Below, piece after piece: positions 33,258-44,584 of a DNA stretch of 64,000 bases. The DNA comes from Cercospora beticola (Eukaryota > Ascomycota > Dothideomycetes > Mycosphaerellales > Mycosphaerellaceae): the NCBI RefSeq assembly GCF_033473495.1, contig NC_088944.1, positions 372,001 through 436,000 on the forward strand. Reading direction: 5' to 3'. The stretch's first letter is position 1, and the number at the start of each line of letters is the position of its first letter. The position numbers and the translations under genes are program-made. The notes beneath the pieces were generated by a model. It saw only the letters and a program-made list of their open reading frames with translations, was not told where the DNA came from and made no database searches.

Positions 33258-35009
33258 TCATGTGTTCCGCACAGAGCGGAACATCCGAACGTGACGTATG
33301 ATCGGAATGCCATGGATCAATCGCTGAAGTTCTGCCTTTACGGCTTTGACCACAAGCTGGAAATTTCCAAAACTGCATCTCGTTTCTCTCAGTGCAAAGC
33401 GCTTTCTGATTGCATCTTCGTATCCCTGAACGTATTCTTCCGGAAGTCTCACAAAAGTCTTTTGGATGGGCCTAAGTGATGCAACTCTCAAGTCGTGAGC
33501 GCTGAGTCCAAGAGCGGCACGAATGCTGGAGATGGTGAATTCTTGGTAACAAGCGAGTCGCCGTGTAGGGTATCGTCCAGGGCCTCAGTAACGATCTGCA
33601 TTGGTGATGACTCTGGAGGTTGCGAAGTAGTGCACGTCACATGTTTGTGGACCACGACGCTCCTGCGACACTTTGGCGCCGTTTCTCGGAAAGTCCACGA
33701 TGGATGTGATGCCAGCTCCGTCGCGGCGAAGGGAGTATACGCAGCCCGGCGGGTGTGTAGCACAGTATTGCGAAAGGCCGGAGGAGCGGGCCAGATCTGC
33801 CGGGGCAGCTTTGAGGCCTGGAAAAGCTCGAGCCCATCGACTCAATGGCTTTCCATCAAGAAACACTTCTCTACCTCGACGGAGGCACCTGAAGCGCTCT
33901 GCCATTGTTATCTTACACGTGAGAATTGAGACTATTGTCCTGCTTTTGAGTCACAAGCCTTCAACCAGAAACGTTGAGTCGCGGTATGAGAAAAGCACTT
34001 CGCACGAAATCATGCACTTGGAGAGCGGAACCATTCGAAGCTGTGGACAGTCCCAACTTGTGTCGTGTCGTTTGGTTGGTCACTGCCTTATGGAAACTCT
34101 GTGCATCGCACGCAGATATCATGTTTCTGCAATATCCGCATGAGGTTGTCTCGGTGTGACATCGTGTGCGGTACGCCAGCATACCTTGTGCGAGCAGAAA
34201 ATCCCGCCCTGAGCTCGGCAAGGAGCAAGTGACAGTGACTGTCATCGACTCAAGCACGACTGCGACCCGACAACGAGCGCACATAGACGGCTTCGCGAAC
34301 TGCCCGTGTCTCGTCCGATAGGCGTGACTGGATCAGATTTACCAGAACCATTTGAGTAGTCTTGTCACGAAGGTCGGCTTCGTGAGAAATGTGTGTGGCC
34401 TTCAAGCTGTCGATTCTTGACTTGAGACCGAACACAATTTTCGGCATCAACGACAGATCTGTATTGAAAAACGCTGTCGCAAAGCGCACTGCCTTCCAGC
34501 GGCGTAAAGCATACTCCCTGGAAAGATCCCAACGTTTTTTTGCGTGCTATTCGGGAGTTCATGCGGTGTGCCCGTACCTCCAGATTACTGTCGAATCTGA
34601 TGTTGCCGCCCATGCCGACCAGCAAACTATTGGGATGCGAAGCAGAATCTTCGTAATACGCAGACGTCGAGTGCACGGTTGTGGCTGTGGATGTGGCCAT
34701 GGCCTTTCAAAGAACTTCCGCTGGCCGACTTGGTCAAGAATACTGTGCCTCCACCAGGAACTCCTTGGCGACGGGTGTGGTATTGCAATCCATGGTGAAG
34801 ACGTGGGGCAACAGTTCATACACGGCTGTGTTTGTGCTCCTGCTGATCATTGGCCACAGTGCCGTCGTCTGCCCACAGTGAGCTCGGCACCTCGAACGCC
34901 CTGCCTTCTTTGCCGCGATCCTCCTACATGCTGATAAATTCCGGCACCTCTGCACGCACACAGTTGACTTCCGTTCCGACATGGTCCGCCGACGTGTGGA
35001 TAATGACAT
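33258..35009 (-). pseudogene. Long decayed gene, unknown family
   Basis: A chain of protein-like minus-strand segments about 1.7 kb long, broken by frameshifts and stops. In order: EVNCVRAEVPEFISM then TAG; SHPNSLLVGMGGNIRFDSNL; a shift; FFNTDLSLMPKIVFGLKSRI and MVLVNLIQSRLSDETRAVRE; a shift; LLLAELRAGFSARTRYAGVP and NLMRILQKHDICVRC then TAA; further on RLACYQEFTISSIRAALGLS after a TGA, and VRLPEEYVQGYEDAIRKRF, ending at TGA 33260-33258. The 3' 230 codons share one frame with one TGA. No domain is recognised. Two adjacent dead genes are an alternative to one. Confidence 0.45.
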
Positions 35010-35299
35010 TTTCCACTAGCTGCGCTGTTGCTGACGGCGCCATTCGGTGTCGCGGGATCCGATCTGCGTCAAGTCGTTGGCAACTCTGGAACCTCTTCTG
35101 AATTCAAAGTCCATAGGCCCCAATTTTCGCTTTGCCAATGCCTTCTCTGCTCACTTTACGCTCCATTGCTTGTCCCTAGTTGCTGAGCCTTCTTTGGCTC
35201 ATGCGTGGGTGGTTGCTGATGCTGTCGTTTCACTGAACAAATTCCATCATGCTAAGCTGAACATGCATCGTGCATAGCTCGTTGATGACGCGGTTCATG

Positions 35300-35911
35300 T
35301 CAATTGGCCTTTACCCGAGCATGCCGACGATAGAGTTCGATATCTTCTTTGGTTCGCTGTTGACGTTTTCCTCGCCCTGCAGCGGCTCCAGTCGGTGTGT
35401 CTGCCACGACTCCATCCGCGTACCACCAGCCCAGACAGACTTGGCATGCCCATGACTGGGCAGTTTCATGTATATTTTCCGGCTCGAATTGGGTAAGGAC
35501 TACACCTGCTTCGCCCAGCCTGCCTGCTTCAGCCGTTTCGCCCGGCTCCCGTGATAGCTGTGGGCTGGCAGGAGATCTGTCAGTCAATCGTAGATAATGC
35601 TGCGATCATTCTTTCCGATCCTCAGTCACAGACTCGAGCGTTTCCTCGTCCACGTTCCAACTTTCCGGGATCATCTGCTTGTTATTTGGTCGATAGCCAT
35701 CGCCGAAGCGCTCTTCCTGTGCTGGCATCTCTTTGTTTGTCTCATCATCTCCATGCGAAACCTTCCCCTCACTTGCAGTGGCCTGGCCGGTGTCCTTCTC
35801 CTCATTACCCAGCTCTTTGTGAAAGTTGCGCTTCGCTGACTCTTTGCATTTCTGCCGATCTTTGGATCCCCTCGTAGTCGGCTGATCGGCACGCTCAATC
35901 GCCTTTTGCAC
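35300..35911 (-). pseudogene. Charged, Glu/Lys-rich gene with one in-frame TGA
   Basis: One minus-strand frame of about 200 codons has a single TGA at 35608-35606. Before it lies a polar, Lys/Glu-rich part (RNFHKELGNEEKDTGQATAS, then PESWNVDEETLESV). After it comes LSREPGETAEAGRLGEAG, then a short Trp/Cys patch (SWACQVCLGWWYADG) and a basic end. There is no ATG in the frame before the first residues, and an upstream TAA suggests that this is a downstream exon; upstream minus-strand text to about 36240 may hold earlier exons. No family recognised. Confidence 0.4.
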
Positions 35912-36630
35912 GTCTTAGGTCGAACGCAGGTCGACACAATTCGTGCTGGCAAGGTGTGATGCCGAGCACTAAGAGTCTCTGTTTGTCCTGATCTATGCCA
36001 TCGTCCTAAGCATTCCGCGCTCGAGAGTGTGGAACAGTCCCTCTGCCGCGTGGCTGTTCGAGGAATTTCATTCGCCCCTCTCTTCTGGAGCAATCGGACT
36101 AGCAATGGGCTGTGGCGACGTTGGAGATGTTGTGGGTGCAGCGAGCGAAGGCACAGGCAACGCTGTTGCTCACCGTGTTTCCCCTGCTGGCTTCGAATGT
36201 CCGAGTGCGCACGCTCGCTCGCAGAGAGCATCCGCCCGATGCCTTCTAGCCAATCAGAGACCAGAGAAAGGCTTCATCTGTGTTTCAGAAGGTAGCAATT
36301 GTCTGCTTGCAGGCTTTGACTATCCTCCTTTCCCTTCCTTCTTCCCGATTCTCTATCTTCTGACGCTCTTATCATCTTGCTATCGTCCCGTTGCTGCTCG
36401 TGGATTCTTGGCTCGGTGGCTTTGTCGCGGTCGCAGTTCTCACGGTGCGATCGGGTTTGTGGTTTGGCAACCGCATTTTCAGTGTCGCATTACGCTCCTA
36501 GGCAGCTGGCCTTGTTCTACACGCGTGTGTGATGTCAGCGTCGGTGGCCGATCGCGTCCGTGAAGCTGTTGTATGCGTTAATGGTTCTGACAAACTTTAT
36601 CGCATCCTATTTTGAGGAAGCGCCGTGTGT
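35912..36630. other. No clear gene
   Basis: A plus-strand 178-codon frame and a minus-strand 186-codon frame overlap. The minus strand is more likely, as it leads into the gene at 35300-35911, but no splice model could be fixed. Confidence 0.3.
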
Positions 36631-36637
36631 CATTGAG

Positions 36638-36835
36638 CTACTGAGGAAGAATCGCAGTTTGGCTTTGAGATCCGGTTCTTGGTTGTGCTCCGCCTTTTAC
36701 ATAGATGAGTAGGAACCAGCAAACCAACGACAGGCAATACATTCTCAGAACCATCAGCGTAGGCTCAACCCGCCCTTCAGTAACGCCTTTCACTCTACCC
36801 TGCTGTACTGCGTTCAAGCGATGGAAAATCTTCAA
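36638..36835 (-). CDS. Small ORF with one hydrophobic segment, weak
   Basis: Sixty-five codons from an ATG at 36835, with a membrane-like helix (LMVLRMYCLSLVCWFLLIYV). It lies 20 bp past the stop of the BTB gene on the same strand, so it may just be its 3' untranslated region. Confidence 0.2.
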   Translation of the reverse strand: MKIFHRLNAVQQGRVKGVTEGRVEPTLMVLRMYCLSLVCWFLLIYVKGGAQPRTGSQSQTAILPQ

Positions 36836-36854
36836 TTACCGTCGAAGCACTAGA

Positions 36855-37571
36855 CTACTCATTCTTGAGGTAGATCTCGATATTGTCCTCGGGGGCTGCA
36901 ACCTTGCTGCGGTCGTGAGATGCAAGGCACTTCCTGGTGAGATCGCACCAAAACTGATAAGGGTGCGCCCAAGCGGCCCAAGCATTGGCCTCAGTGAGGA
37001 ATTCCGGGTCCACGTGTTTGTAGAAGGAGTCCACAAGAAATTTTCGCATGAGTGAGGTCTCTGTCGTGCCACGGTAGATGGTGCCCATGGCTGTCGATGT
37101 TACGATGTAGCCGGTAGTTGTACAGAGCTCTGCCATCGCCCGTAATACACAGTTGGCAAACCGGTCGGCGACCAATTTCTCTCCCAGTACGTACAGCTTG
37201 GCAATGAGCTGCTGTTCTCTGTAGATTTGTGGTGCGGTAAGCTTCTTTGTGTCACATCCCTCTTTTGAGCCGATTTTGCCCGAGTACAGCCATTCCTCAA
37301 AGACTGCAAAAGTCTCGCAGTCGTCGTCTGCAAGGTGGACCTTCTTCTCTTGGCCTTCTTTCCACTCATCGCGAAGGGCGGCCTTGAAGAACTCGGAGTT
37401 CTCTTCGAGCAAAAAGCGCTGAATTTTGAAGGGTTCCCCCTTGTCTTCGCCCACGGTGATTTCGACGAGATCGGAGGTGATTCTACGCGTTTGGTCAGTG
37501 TCCGGAACAGCAATACGCCAGGGGGCCAGAACTGACCGGCGCCTCTTCGCCACACGTATTCCGTCGCTCAT
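36855..37571 (-). CDS. BTB/POZ domain protein
   Basis: A 238-aa protein. Start chosen at ATG 37571 (MSDGIRVAKRRRS); the open frame runs upstream to 37742 but that text is Arg-rich and not conserved-looking. Residues about 30-105 form a fungal BTB/POZ domain: DLVEITVGEDKGEPFKIQRF, LLEENSEFFKAALRDEWKEG, VHLADDDCETFAVFEEWLYS. After it come helices typical of this fungal group (AKLYVLGEKLVADRFANCVL). BTB domains pair with themselves or with cullin-3 adaptors; the target is not known here. No Kelch or zinc finger follows, as is usual for such short fungal members. It looks intact. Confidence 0.8.
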   Translation of the reverse strand: MSDGIRVAKRRRSVLAPWRIAVPDTDQTRRITSDLVEITVGEDKGEPFKIQRFLLEENSEFFKAALRDEWKEGQEKKVHLADDDCETFAVFEEWLYSGKIGSKEGCDTKKLTAPQIYREQQLIAKLYVLGEKLVADRFANCVLRAMAELCTTTGYIVTSTAMGTIYRGTTETSLMRKFLVDSFYKHVDPEFLTEANAWAAWAHPYQFWCDLTRKCLASHDRSKVAAPEDNIEIYLKNE

Positions 37572-37749
37572 AGCGCTTTTGACGGCTTGCGCTGGCAGAC
37601 CGCTGCAGTTTTGTTGATCAATGGTCAGAGAGCGCGGCGGTGTTGAAGGCGGAAAGCTTCTCAGAACTGAACCCCAAAGTTCTAAGAGCACACGCGTCCT
37701 GCCTGCCCGCCATGCGTCGCGTCTCCACGCGTAACGATTCAAGCAGGGA

Positions 37750-38805
37750 AGCGCTTTGAGCTTGGCGGCGGATCATCCAGGCCATACCTGAACATAGCAC
37801 TGAAGCAACGCCCACACCAGCGCCCGCACCGTCTTCCAACCCAGCGTTACGCAGTACACTTCTTTCACCACCCCGTGCACAGTCAAGCTTCCACTTCCGC
37901 CCACCATCATTGAAGGAACCCCACCACAGGTACTACCAGCACCGGCTCCGACATGAACACGTCTCCCCACGCCTCGGAACCATAAACGCTCTCGAACATG
38001 AGGCAAGTGATGAGGGCGACGATGAAAGTCCACGTTTGGAATGCTGGCGCTTGCCTCTCGAACGATACTTGCGAGCTCCTAAACAGTGTCAATTTTCTTC
38101 CGCGGGTTCCATCGAGTCAAGTATCCCAAGTGCGCGGGGATCTCTGTCTCCCTCTGTTTCTGTGTGTATGGATTGGTCAACTCCCGATAGTAGATCGTGA
38201 CTACGGCGCGCGCGTTACTCGGCCTTCTGTATGGCACATTCGTTTGTTGAAGAAGGCCTCAATGAGGGAAGACGGGGTCTTTCGTCCGGGTCTTGTCACT
38301 GCATCGCAGAGAGTTTGCCGATGTGGCGTACAGCTCTCAGGGTTTGACTAATGCGATATGGCGCCCTGCTCCCTCCATTGTTGCTTGGGAAAATTGAAGG
38401 GACCACCAGCATCGAGCACTCGTGTGCTTTCACCCATTCCCTTCTCGTATTAACTCGATGATTGTCACTGCACTAGAACGGGCGCTAAAGAAGGCAGTCG
38501 TCAGCGTGGCGCAGCAGTGAGCGCGAAAGCCGTGTACCTGTCACTCGCATAGCCTCAGCCCGCCGCAAGGACTTCTCAGCAGCATGTGCAGAGACTATGC
38601 AAGCTATCTGCACCGCTCTTCGGAGAACGGTTCGAAGCACAAAGAACCAGAATCGTCGTCGTCGCGCATGTAGCCCTACCCATCAGTCTGTCTTGCTCCT
38701 TACCGAGGTTCTGGGTTTTGTTGATTCATTGCGCCGTCACCGCCAGGTCCATGGGACAATGAGCTGTCAAACAGTAGCTGCTTACCCCGTCAGAGGAGAC
38801 TCTCG
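37750..38805. other. No supported gene
   Basis: Frames under 120 codons on both strands. It separates the BTB gene from the coiled-coil fragment. Confidence 0.4.
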
Positions 38806-38810
38806 TTCCT

Positions 38811-39098
38811 ATGGCAGAGGATATACGAGATGAGTTGGAGGCTCTGCGTCGTCAACTCAAGGAAGTACAACTTCGCCGTGAGGACGAGCAGCGTCTGCGT
38901 GAGGCGGCGGAACGACAACGCGGCAAAGTAGAAACCAAGACGCGCCGTACCAGATTTGCAGAGTCCTTGGAGCTGTGCCACGAGCTTTCTACTTCCATCG
39001 CGGTCGTCATGGGTGCGAGCTTGTTAACGCGTGGCGATGTCATAGATCCGACCGAGAAGCTGTGTCCCATTGAGCGATGGTTGGCACCTAGAAACTAA
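38811..39098 (+). CDS. Truncated coiled-coil N-terminus of a larger fungal family
   Basis: A 95-aa frame from ATG 38811. Residues 3-45 are a strong coiled coil (ELEALRRQLKEVQLRREDEQ and more). Then RFAESLELCHELSTSIAV, LLTRGDVIDPTEKLCPIERW. This order (charged coiled coil, then a CHxL segment, then a TRG/TKGD loop and a PRxIxPW-like end) resembles the N-terminal part of large fungal proteins often ending in kinase-like domains. Here a TAA follows at once, and the next frame (39070-39252) shows only faint continuation. It is probably a remnant. The family link is from memory of its style and is moderate at best. Confidence 0.4.
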   Translation: MAEDIRDELEALRRQLKEVQLRREDEQRLREAAERQRGKVETKTRRTRFAESLELCHELSTSIAVVMGASLLTRGDVIDPTEKLCPIERWLAPRN

Positions 39099-39254
39099 AT
39101 TACCCGAAAGATGCAGCTCCACCGCGGCTTTGAAGTTCCATACTCGACAGGTCTTCAAGCATACGAAGGAACACCTGCCTCGGTGTCCTCGGAACTCTCC
39201 TTCTAGCGCTTTCACAGTCAAGTTGGGGGTACTTTGCAAAGACTATTTTTGATA

Positions 39255-40085
39255 GGACAATAGGTCGAGTCGCAAAGGCGATTTTGGACAGGATGGCATT
39301 TTGTGCTATGACCTAGGTATGACCTCGATCCACTTGGTATTTAAGAGCTGATTCCATTCCACACGCGTTGTCGTGGTCTCGCGTGCCTCACAGTACTGAT
39401 GATTCAGGGCCGTGGTGGATCCATCGTAGTTAAGCTGCACGCCAGTCAATTATGCCCAGGTTAACTATCGCTGAGTCGATAGTGCCGGTATATATAGTGC
39501 CTAAGCTCGGTCTCGCCAGACTTTTGGTTATCAGACGTCTCTTTTGGCAAGGATAGTGTTTCCTGCTAGCAGAAGCGCTGCTCGCATCATCGTCGCCGCC
39601 ATCGTAACCGCTTTGGTGCTGCTGTTGTCGTTATTGTGCTTGCGAGATGCCCCCGTTCCCTGAATGGTGGTGCATCGACATTGACAGTAAGAACATTGAC
39701 ATTCCATTAGAGGAGAGCCCTCCCGTATGTGAAAGACGACAAAGTTGGTCTAGTCGTTCCCTTATCTCATGAGACTGTACGACAGTCGTGCAAGCTTACA
39801 GCGTAAAACGTCAATGATTTCGGTGACGACGACTTTGTTATGTGTCCTGGTGCTTGGGGTTTGAGTGGAGATATTTCTGTTCCAGCAGCCATCGTTGGCA
39901 CACACTTTGGGTAACTCGATGTTTGGCCCTTCACTACTGTCTGCCAAGCTCTGCGTCTGTCCTAATAGCTATATAGCTACGGTTCCAGCATGAGCAAGGA
40001 TGTTGTCGCTAAGGTGGACCCTCCCTGACTGATTTGCGCTGCCCTCCGCAGACGCTCGAAATTTCGACGCAATAGTTTACGGTTG
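39255..40085. other. No supported gene
   Basis: Only one 61-codon frame. It has a TATATATA stretch near 39491-39498. Nothing else is recognised. Confidence 0.4.
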
Positions 40086-40091
40086 ATCAGA

Positions 40092-40661
40092 TCAAGTGTA
40101 AAGGGCGTTTCTGAGTATGCTGAAAGTAGCACATGAGTCGACTGGGATGTCTGGGCAAGTACCAGTCTCGTAAAAGTTTAGAGCGTTTTGTCGTTCGGAG
40201 ACTGGTTGAATAGCCATTCCTCCAGGCGTGGATCGATACAGACTAGTGGCTGCGATGCCGGTAGAGCTAGAAGACAATGTGCTGTCGGCTCTGCCGCTCT
40301 GGGAGCCATCTCGTGCCTTCTGCCTGCTCTTGGTCCAACAACACTGCGCTGAGTGTAAGGGCGCCAGGACATTTCGACATTCAGGCATTCTGTTGGGCTT
40401 CGCGAAGTTCGGAAAAGGCGCCGGACATAAGTACCTACTCACCTGCTCAACTCGGTAGCTATAACACTCTGAGCACAAACATCGACAAACCGGAGTGCCG
40501 GCTCCCAATATGGTGAAGATGACCATCTTGCGGAGGAGCCATGACGATGCATATGTTGGAAACGAAATGCGTGAAATCCAGCGCCGATAAAACGATTGGG
40601 CTCCAAAGACATGTTCCAGTAAGTCCAGAGAAAAGGACCTAAGATGGCAAACTAAGGTCAT
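40092..40661 (-). CDS. Hypothetical 189-aa ORF
   Basis: An uninterrupted minus-strand frame from ATG 40661. It is Cys- and Ser-rich, with segments such as LLRKMVIFTILGAGTPVCRC and MAIQPVSERQNALNFYETG. No signal peptide, membrane helix or domain is clear. Two shorter frames overlap on the other strand. It may be chance. Confidence 0.3.
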   Translation of the reverse strand: MTLVCHLRSFSLDLLEHVFGAQSFYRRWISRISFPTYASSWLLRKMVIFTILGAGTPVCRCLCSECYSYRVEQVSRYLCPAPFPNFAKPNRMPECRNVLAPLHSAQCCWTKSRQKARDGSQSGRADSTLSSSSTGIAATSLYRSTPGGMAIQPVSERQNALNFYETGTCPDIPVDSCATFSILRNALYT

Positions 40662-41761
40662 GACGTTCGTACTGACTCGGGCCACGAACTACTTCGGGCT
40701 TGCCAGCAACATACGTCTGTTCGAATAGGTCGCTGAGGAATATGCCGCATCGTTCAAGATCGCAACTATAGTCTGATAGTGCTGGTAGCAGTCGAAAGTC
40801 GGCAGTCGTGTGCTGATATCTCGCTTAGGACCATAATTTGGCAGGCACAGTGCTGAACAGGAATCGTGATTCTGTTCTTCTCCCTCACTTTAGTGTTGGT
40901 GTTGAGGCGAGCAGTAAGTCGTTAAAGCGTCGGCTGAGCTGCAACGCCCAGCTTGCAGCTTGGTCAGTCTCGTGCCCAGAGGTAGCTGCGCGTATGGGCT
41001 GGTCCAAAGCTATCAAGGGTGTGTTGGCAGTGTATAGAGTCCCAGTTGGCATACCCTTTTGTGATTCGACACGAGCAGTCGGCTAACGTCAAGGTCGCCT
41101 CTACTATTGGCGAATACCAGGGACACATCCACTGATCTGAGGATCATCATGATCGTGAGCTCCAAACCTGAACAGATGAAGATGATGATCTCGAGGAGAC
41201 TTGATACAAAACCACAGTATATGCGAACACTCATGTCGATTCAGCTTCAGTGATCATTTGAGCGGCGGCCAGGGAAACGCCAGGTGGTCTGCTGGGATTG
41301 TGAGACCCGATCAGCTCTGGCAGTTGGTCAGTCGGTACCGAGCACAAGTGACTAACAAATGCTCTTTCCAGTCTCGAGTTATAAATCCTGCGGTCCACGA
41401 CTGGGGATGAGGGACTTTGGGGTGCTGCAAGCAGCACAACTGTATTCTTGCACATTCGCACGCTCTCTGCAAGGGAACCGACCTCTGCTGCAGCACAACC
41501 TTCATCCGTGGAATTGGTATGGTGGGCCATGGAAAATCCATGAATGAGGACAGTTTGCGGGCGTGTTGTTCGCACGAGAGAGTATCAAGATGGGCGAACA
41601 CGGAGGGTCTGCGGAGTGCTGTCTCTGATCAAAGTACAGTCTTCAAGCGCCACCTCGGTACTTCGGACATACTTCGGACGCTGTACTCCACCGCCAAGCC
41701 CACGTCCACCGTCACCCAGCTCGCTGTCCTTCACACATCTCTTCCTCAGCACTACCATGTC

Positions 41762-42558
41762 ATGTCGCCTGCAACTCCACCGCAGTCACCTGCCTCGACG
41801 CCGCCGCTCTTGAGCTCAAGGCCGTCATCATCGATGCCCTACCGCCGCGACGACACGACGGCGTCGCAGCGCAGGTCCACCAGAAACAATACACCCACGC
41901 CGACCACTTTTACGCCGCCGCCCGTTTCTCCCCGAAGCCAACTCACGCTTGCCGCTTGCCGCCTGGTGAACCTCTTCTCGAAGCGCCCTACAGCCAACAC
42001 CTTCCGAACACTAGTCCATCTCGCGCCAACATCTCGATCAAGCGTGTGCATAACTCGAGACCCACCGTCGTGACGTCTGGTGTCACATTTGGGAGAAAGG
42101 GCGGTGGGAGTACAACGCTGACCAGCTCCACTATTAGACACGGACAGATCCAAGATAGTTCCCGTAGCGCTGTATCCCTCAATGATTAAGAGGTCCGAGG
42201 CCATTCGCATCAATTCCAAAGTGATTTGAAGCCATGTCTGCACCGACAGCCTGCACGCCGCGGTTCCGAAGTTTCGACGATGAGCAATCAGTCCAGGATG
42301 TTGCAGATGCGGAGCGCCAGCATTTTCCATGCGATGACCTCGGATTCCTGTATCACTGCAGCTCCTCAATCACTCTCGTGGGCTTCAGGCATCGATGCTG
42401 CGGATCTCGAGACGATCGAATTATGCCTTTCCTGCTCTCTCTCAACGGCGCGTACAGGTGCACACAGCAGCCTTGGAAGTGAGCAGCAAGACATGCGCTT
42501 CGACCTCGTTGCGTTTCGGGCCAATGCAAGGAAGCGGATGAGACAGCCACCCATGTAA
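41762..42558 (+). pseudogene. Pro/Ser/Thr-rich gene with frame breaks
   Basis: ATG 41762 opens a low-complexity frame (MSPATPPQSPASTPPLLSSR, then TPTPTTFTPPPVSPRS). Near 41955 the protein signal moves to the next frame (NISIKRVHNSRPTVVTSG, then IRHGQIQDSSRSAVSLND) and stops at 42187-42189. Further plus-strand text in yet another frame reads WASGIDAADLETIELCLSCS and ends at 42558. No intron of normal size fixes the first break. It could be a decayed gene for a disordered protein. Confidence 0.35.
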
Positions 42559-42643
42559 CTTGACGTGTGCACAACTTTCATAACCTCAACGTAGGCTGTT
42601 TCTCTTACTTGCCTGAATCACTGCTGAGGTGTAACAGTCTTCG

Positions 42644-43526
42644 TCATAGCTTCCTGGAAGCATCACTAGGTCCCCAATTAGATTCGAAACAGACGCGCTT
42701 GTAGTCTGGTCCGCGCCATATTACTCTTGAAGACAAACTCAATGCTCGTAGACACGCAACATCTTCTCCCGACTCGTTCTCGCTCGCGCGGCTAGAAGAG
42801 ATCTGCGCCTGAACACATGTGGCTCGGGAGGCATATCGGCTCCGGCTGGGCTTCTTTGTCATTACGATAACGAAGGACAACATCAGCCTCCTGGATTCTG
42901 CCGTATGGTAGATCTTTCTCGCGCAACGACGAAGTCCGTGAACAGCAATAACAGAGAGCCAGAATCTCATTGGTCTACTTCTGCAACAACTTACAAGCCA
43001 CACACATGCACAACTCTCAAATAGTTGAGTCTGCCTTTCCACCTGCAACTTCTTCATTAACCATTCCCTCTTCCACCTCCCCCAGCAGCCGCTTCGTGCA
43101 AACGTCAGAGCATTCCACTATCAACTCGTTCGTCCAAGTTCTACCAAGCTATCTATCTGGTTTAGCTCGCGGTAAGTAATCACGGACATCAATACCGAAG
43201 ATGTCTACTGTGGTCGGAGGAAGCAACGCAACGAGGTTGCGGAGATCATGCCAGGCGGGGAGGGTGACAGGTATTTGCAGGGGGCGGATCTTCTGTCTGC
43301 TGTTTCTGCCCATTCCGAGCAACTCGGACTCGAAAGTGGGCAGACATATTGTGCAATCGAAATTGATTCTGTCCATAAAATCCCCGTGCGCTGTCGGATT
43401 TCGACTTCTTCGAGACAGGAACGACGGAAAGAGCCTTGGTAACGGGATATCGAAGCAACAACCTGATGCACTATTGGCCACGGATATCTCCACTGGCATC
43501 GTCAACCTTGGATCACAACGATACAA
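42644..43526 (-). other. Two unassigned minus-strand frames
   Basis: Frames of 137 codons (42644-43057) and 125 codons (43149-43526). The second contains LQIPVTLPAWHDLRNLVALL and a strand-like VDIFGIDVRDYL. A plus-strand frame (43201-43560) covers the same bases. No domain is recognised and the strand is uncertain. Confidence 0.25.
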
Positions 43527-43742
43527 GCAAGCCCACAGTTTTTTTGGGGCCAGATCCTAGATGCAGAATGCCCTACTCCGCACTCGTGCTTTGGGTCAAC
43601 AGTGTCTACGTGACCGTCGACTTCTCCAAGGAAAGCCTCAACACCTCAAGCGTAGCGTGCCATGCGTGGAGGTGGATACAACAGCACATCGTCCTCAGCT
43701 GAACAACTCATTACAGAGTCGACTACAAAGTGGCACTTCTGT

Positions 43743-44554
43743 TCAACGCTGGATCCTCAGGATCAGACGAACATGATCCAGTGATATTGGACAGTAGCTC
43801 TGAGTGCTTACATTCCTAGACGATTGAACTGTTATCGAGACACTGGGGTTGTTTTTGATAATATGGTGGGAGGAGCTCACTAGCTTGAGCACTGTCTCCA
43901 GATGCGATTCTGCAATAACCACCAAATCGATAATCTCGTGACAGTGGGAGATATCACTGAACATGTGCCAGCTGAATCTGTCGAGCAAGATGGGTACCAA
44001 ACACTAACGCCTGTCTCCTGGTGGCTCCCACTTATCGTGCATCCATCTATGCCTCTGGATATTCCTCTAGCCTGCGGCGATCTCCTCGTTTAAGTTCTCC
44101 ATACCTTCGAAGCCAAGAAGCAGAGGAGTCGTCAGATGATCAAGGCGATTCTCCAGAAGTGTCGCGAATCTGAAACTGGGACAGCTTGAGGCGGAGCCAC
44201 AATGCATGCGATTCGTCACCATCCTCGAGATCTCAAAGCAAAGAAGGGCGCTACGAGGCAAGCGTGCTGTCAGCTTTGGCGTTCGGCTGAACAAAGATCA
44301 TCAGCTGCTTCATGGGAGCTTTCATATCATGGGCACAAGCCACAAACTTCATCGGGACGGTTGGCTGTGGACAACACAGCGCTTTCCGGGTTCATCTCGA
44401 CTGGCCCTCTTCTCGGGTGTCTACTTCACTTCGGAGTGTGGAAGAAGTACCATGAGACTGGAAAATTCCTGCGCCGGTTGTCGAGAGAGCATGGCTTGCG
44501 GATCTGGGAAGGCTCGGATTGCACCCCTGCGATTTCTGATGCGATCTTAACCAT
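43743..44554 (-). pseudogene. Decayed gene with two in-frame TAG codons
   Basis: The 3' part is one minus-strand frame from about 44294 to the TGA at 43745-43743. It reads FRFATLLENRLDHLTTPLLL and GFEGMENLNEEIAAG, then TAG, then WMHDKWEPPGDRR, then TAG, then LLDRFSWHMFSDISHCHEII and DLVVIAESHLETVLKLVSSS. Upstream, another frame starts at ATG 44554 (MVKIASEIAGVQSEPSQIRK) with its own stops. The product would be helical, of unknown family. It looks like one gene broken by several mutations. Confidence 0.4.
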
Positions 44555-44584
44555 GGGAGAAGTTACTAGTCTTTCGCTCGCCAC

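Noticed and set aside
35300..35911. A 53-nt intron (GTGACT...CTGACAG) removing the TGA at 35608
   Set aside because: Its removal shifts the frame and gives an early stop, and the branch site would be only two bases from the acceptor.
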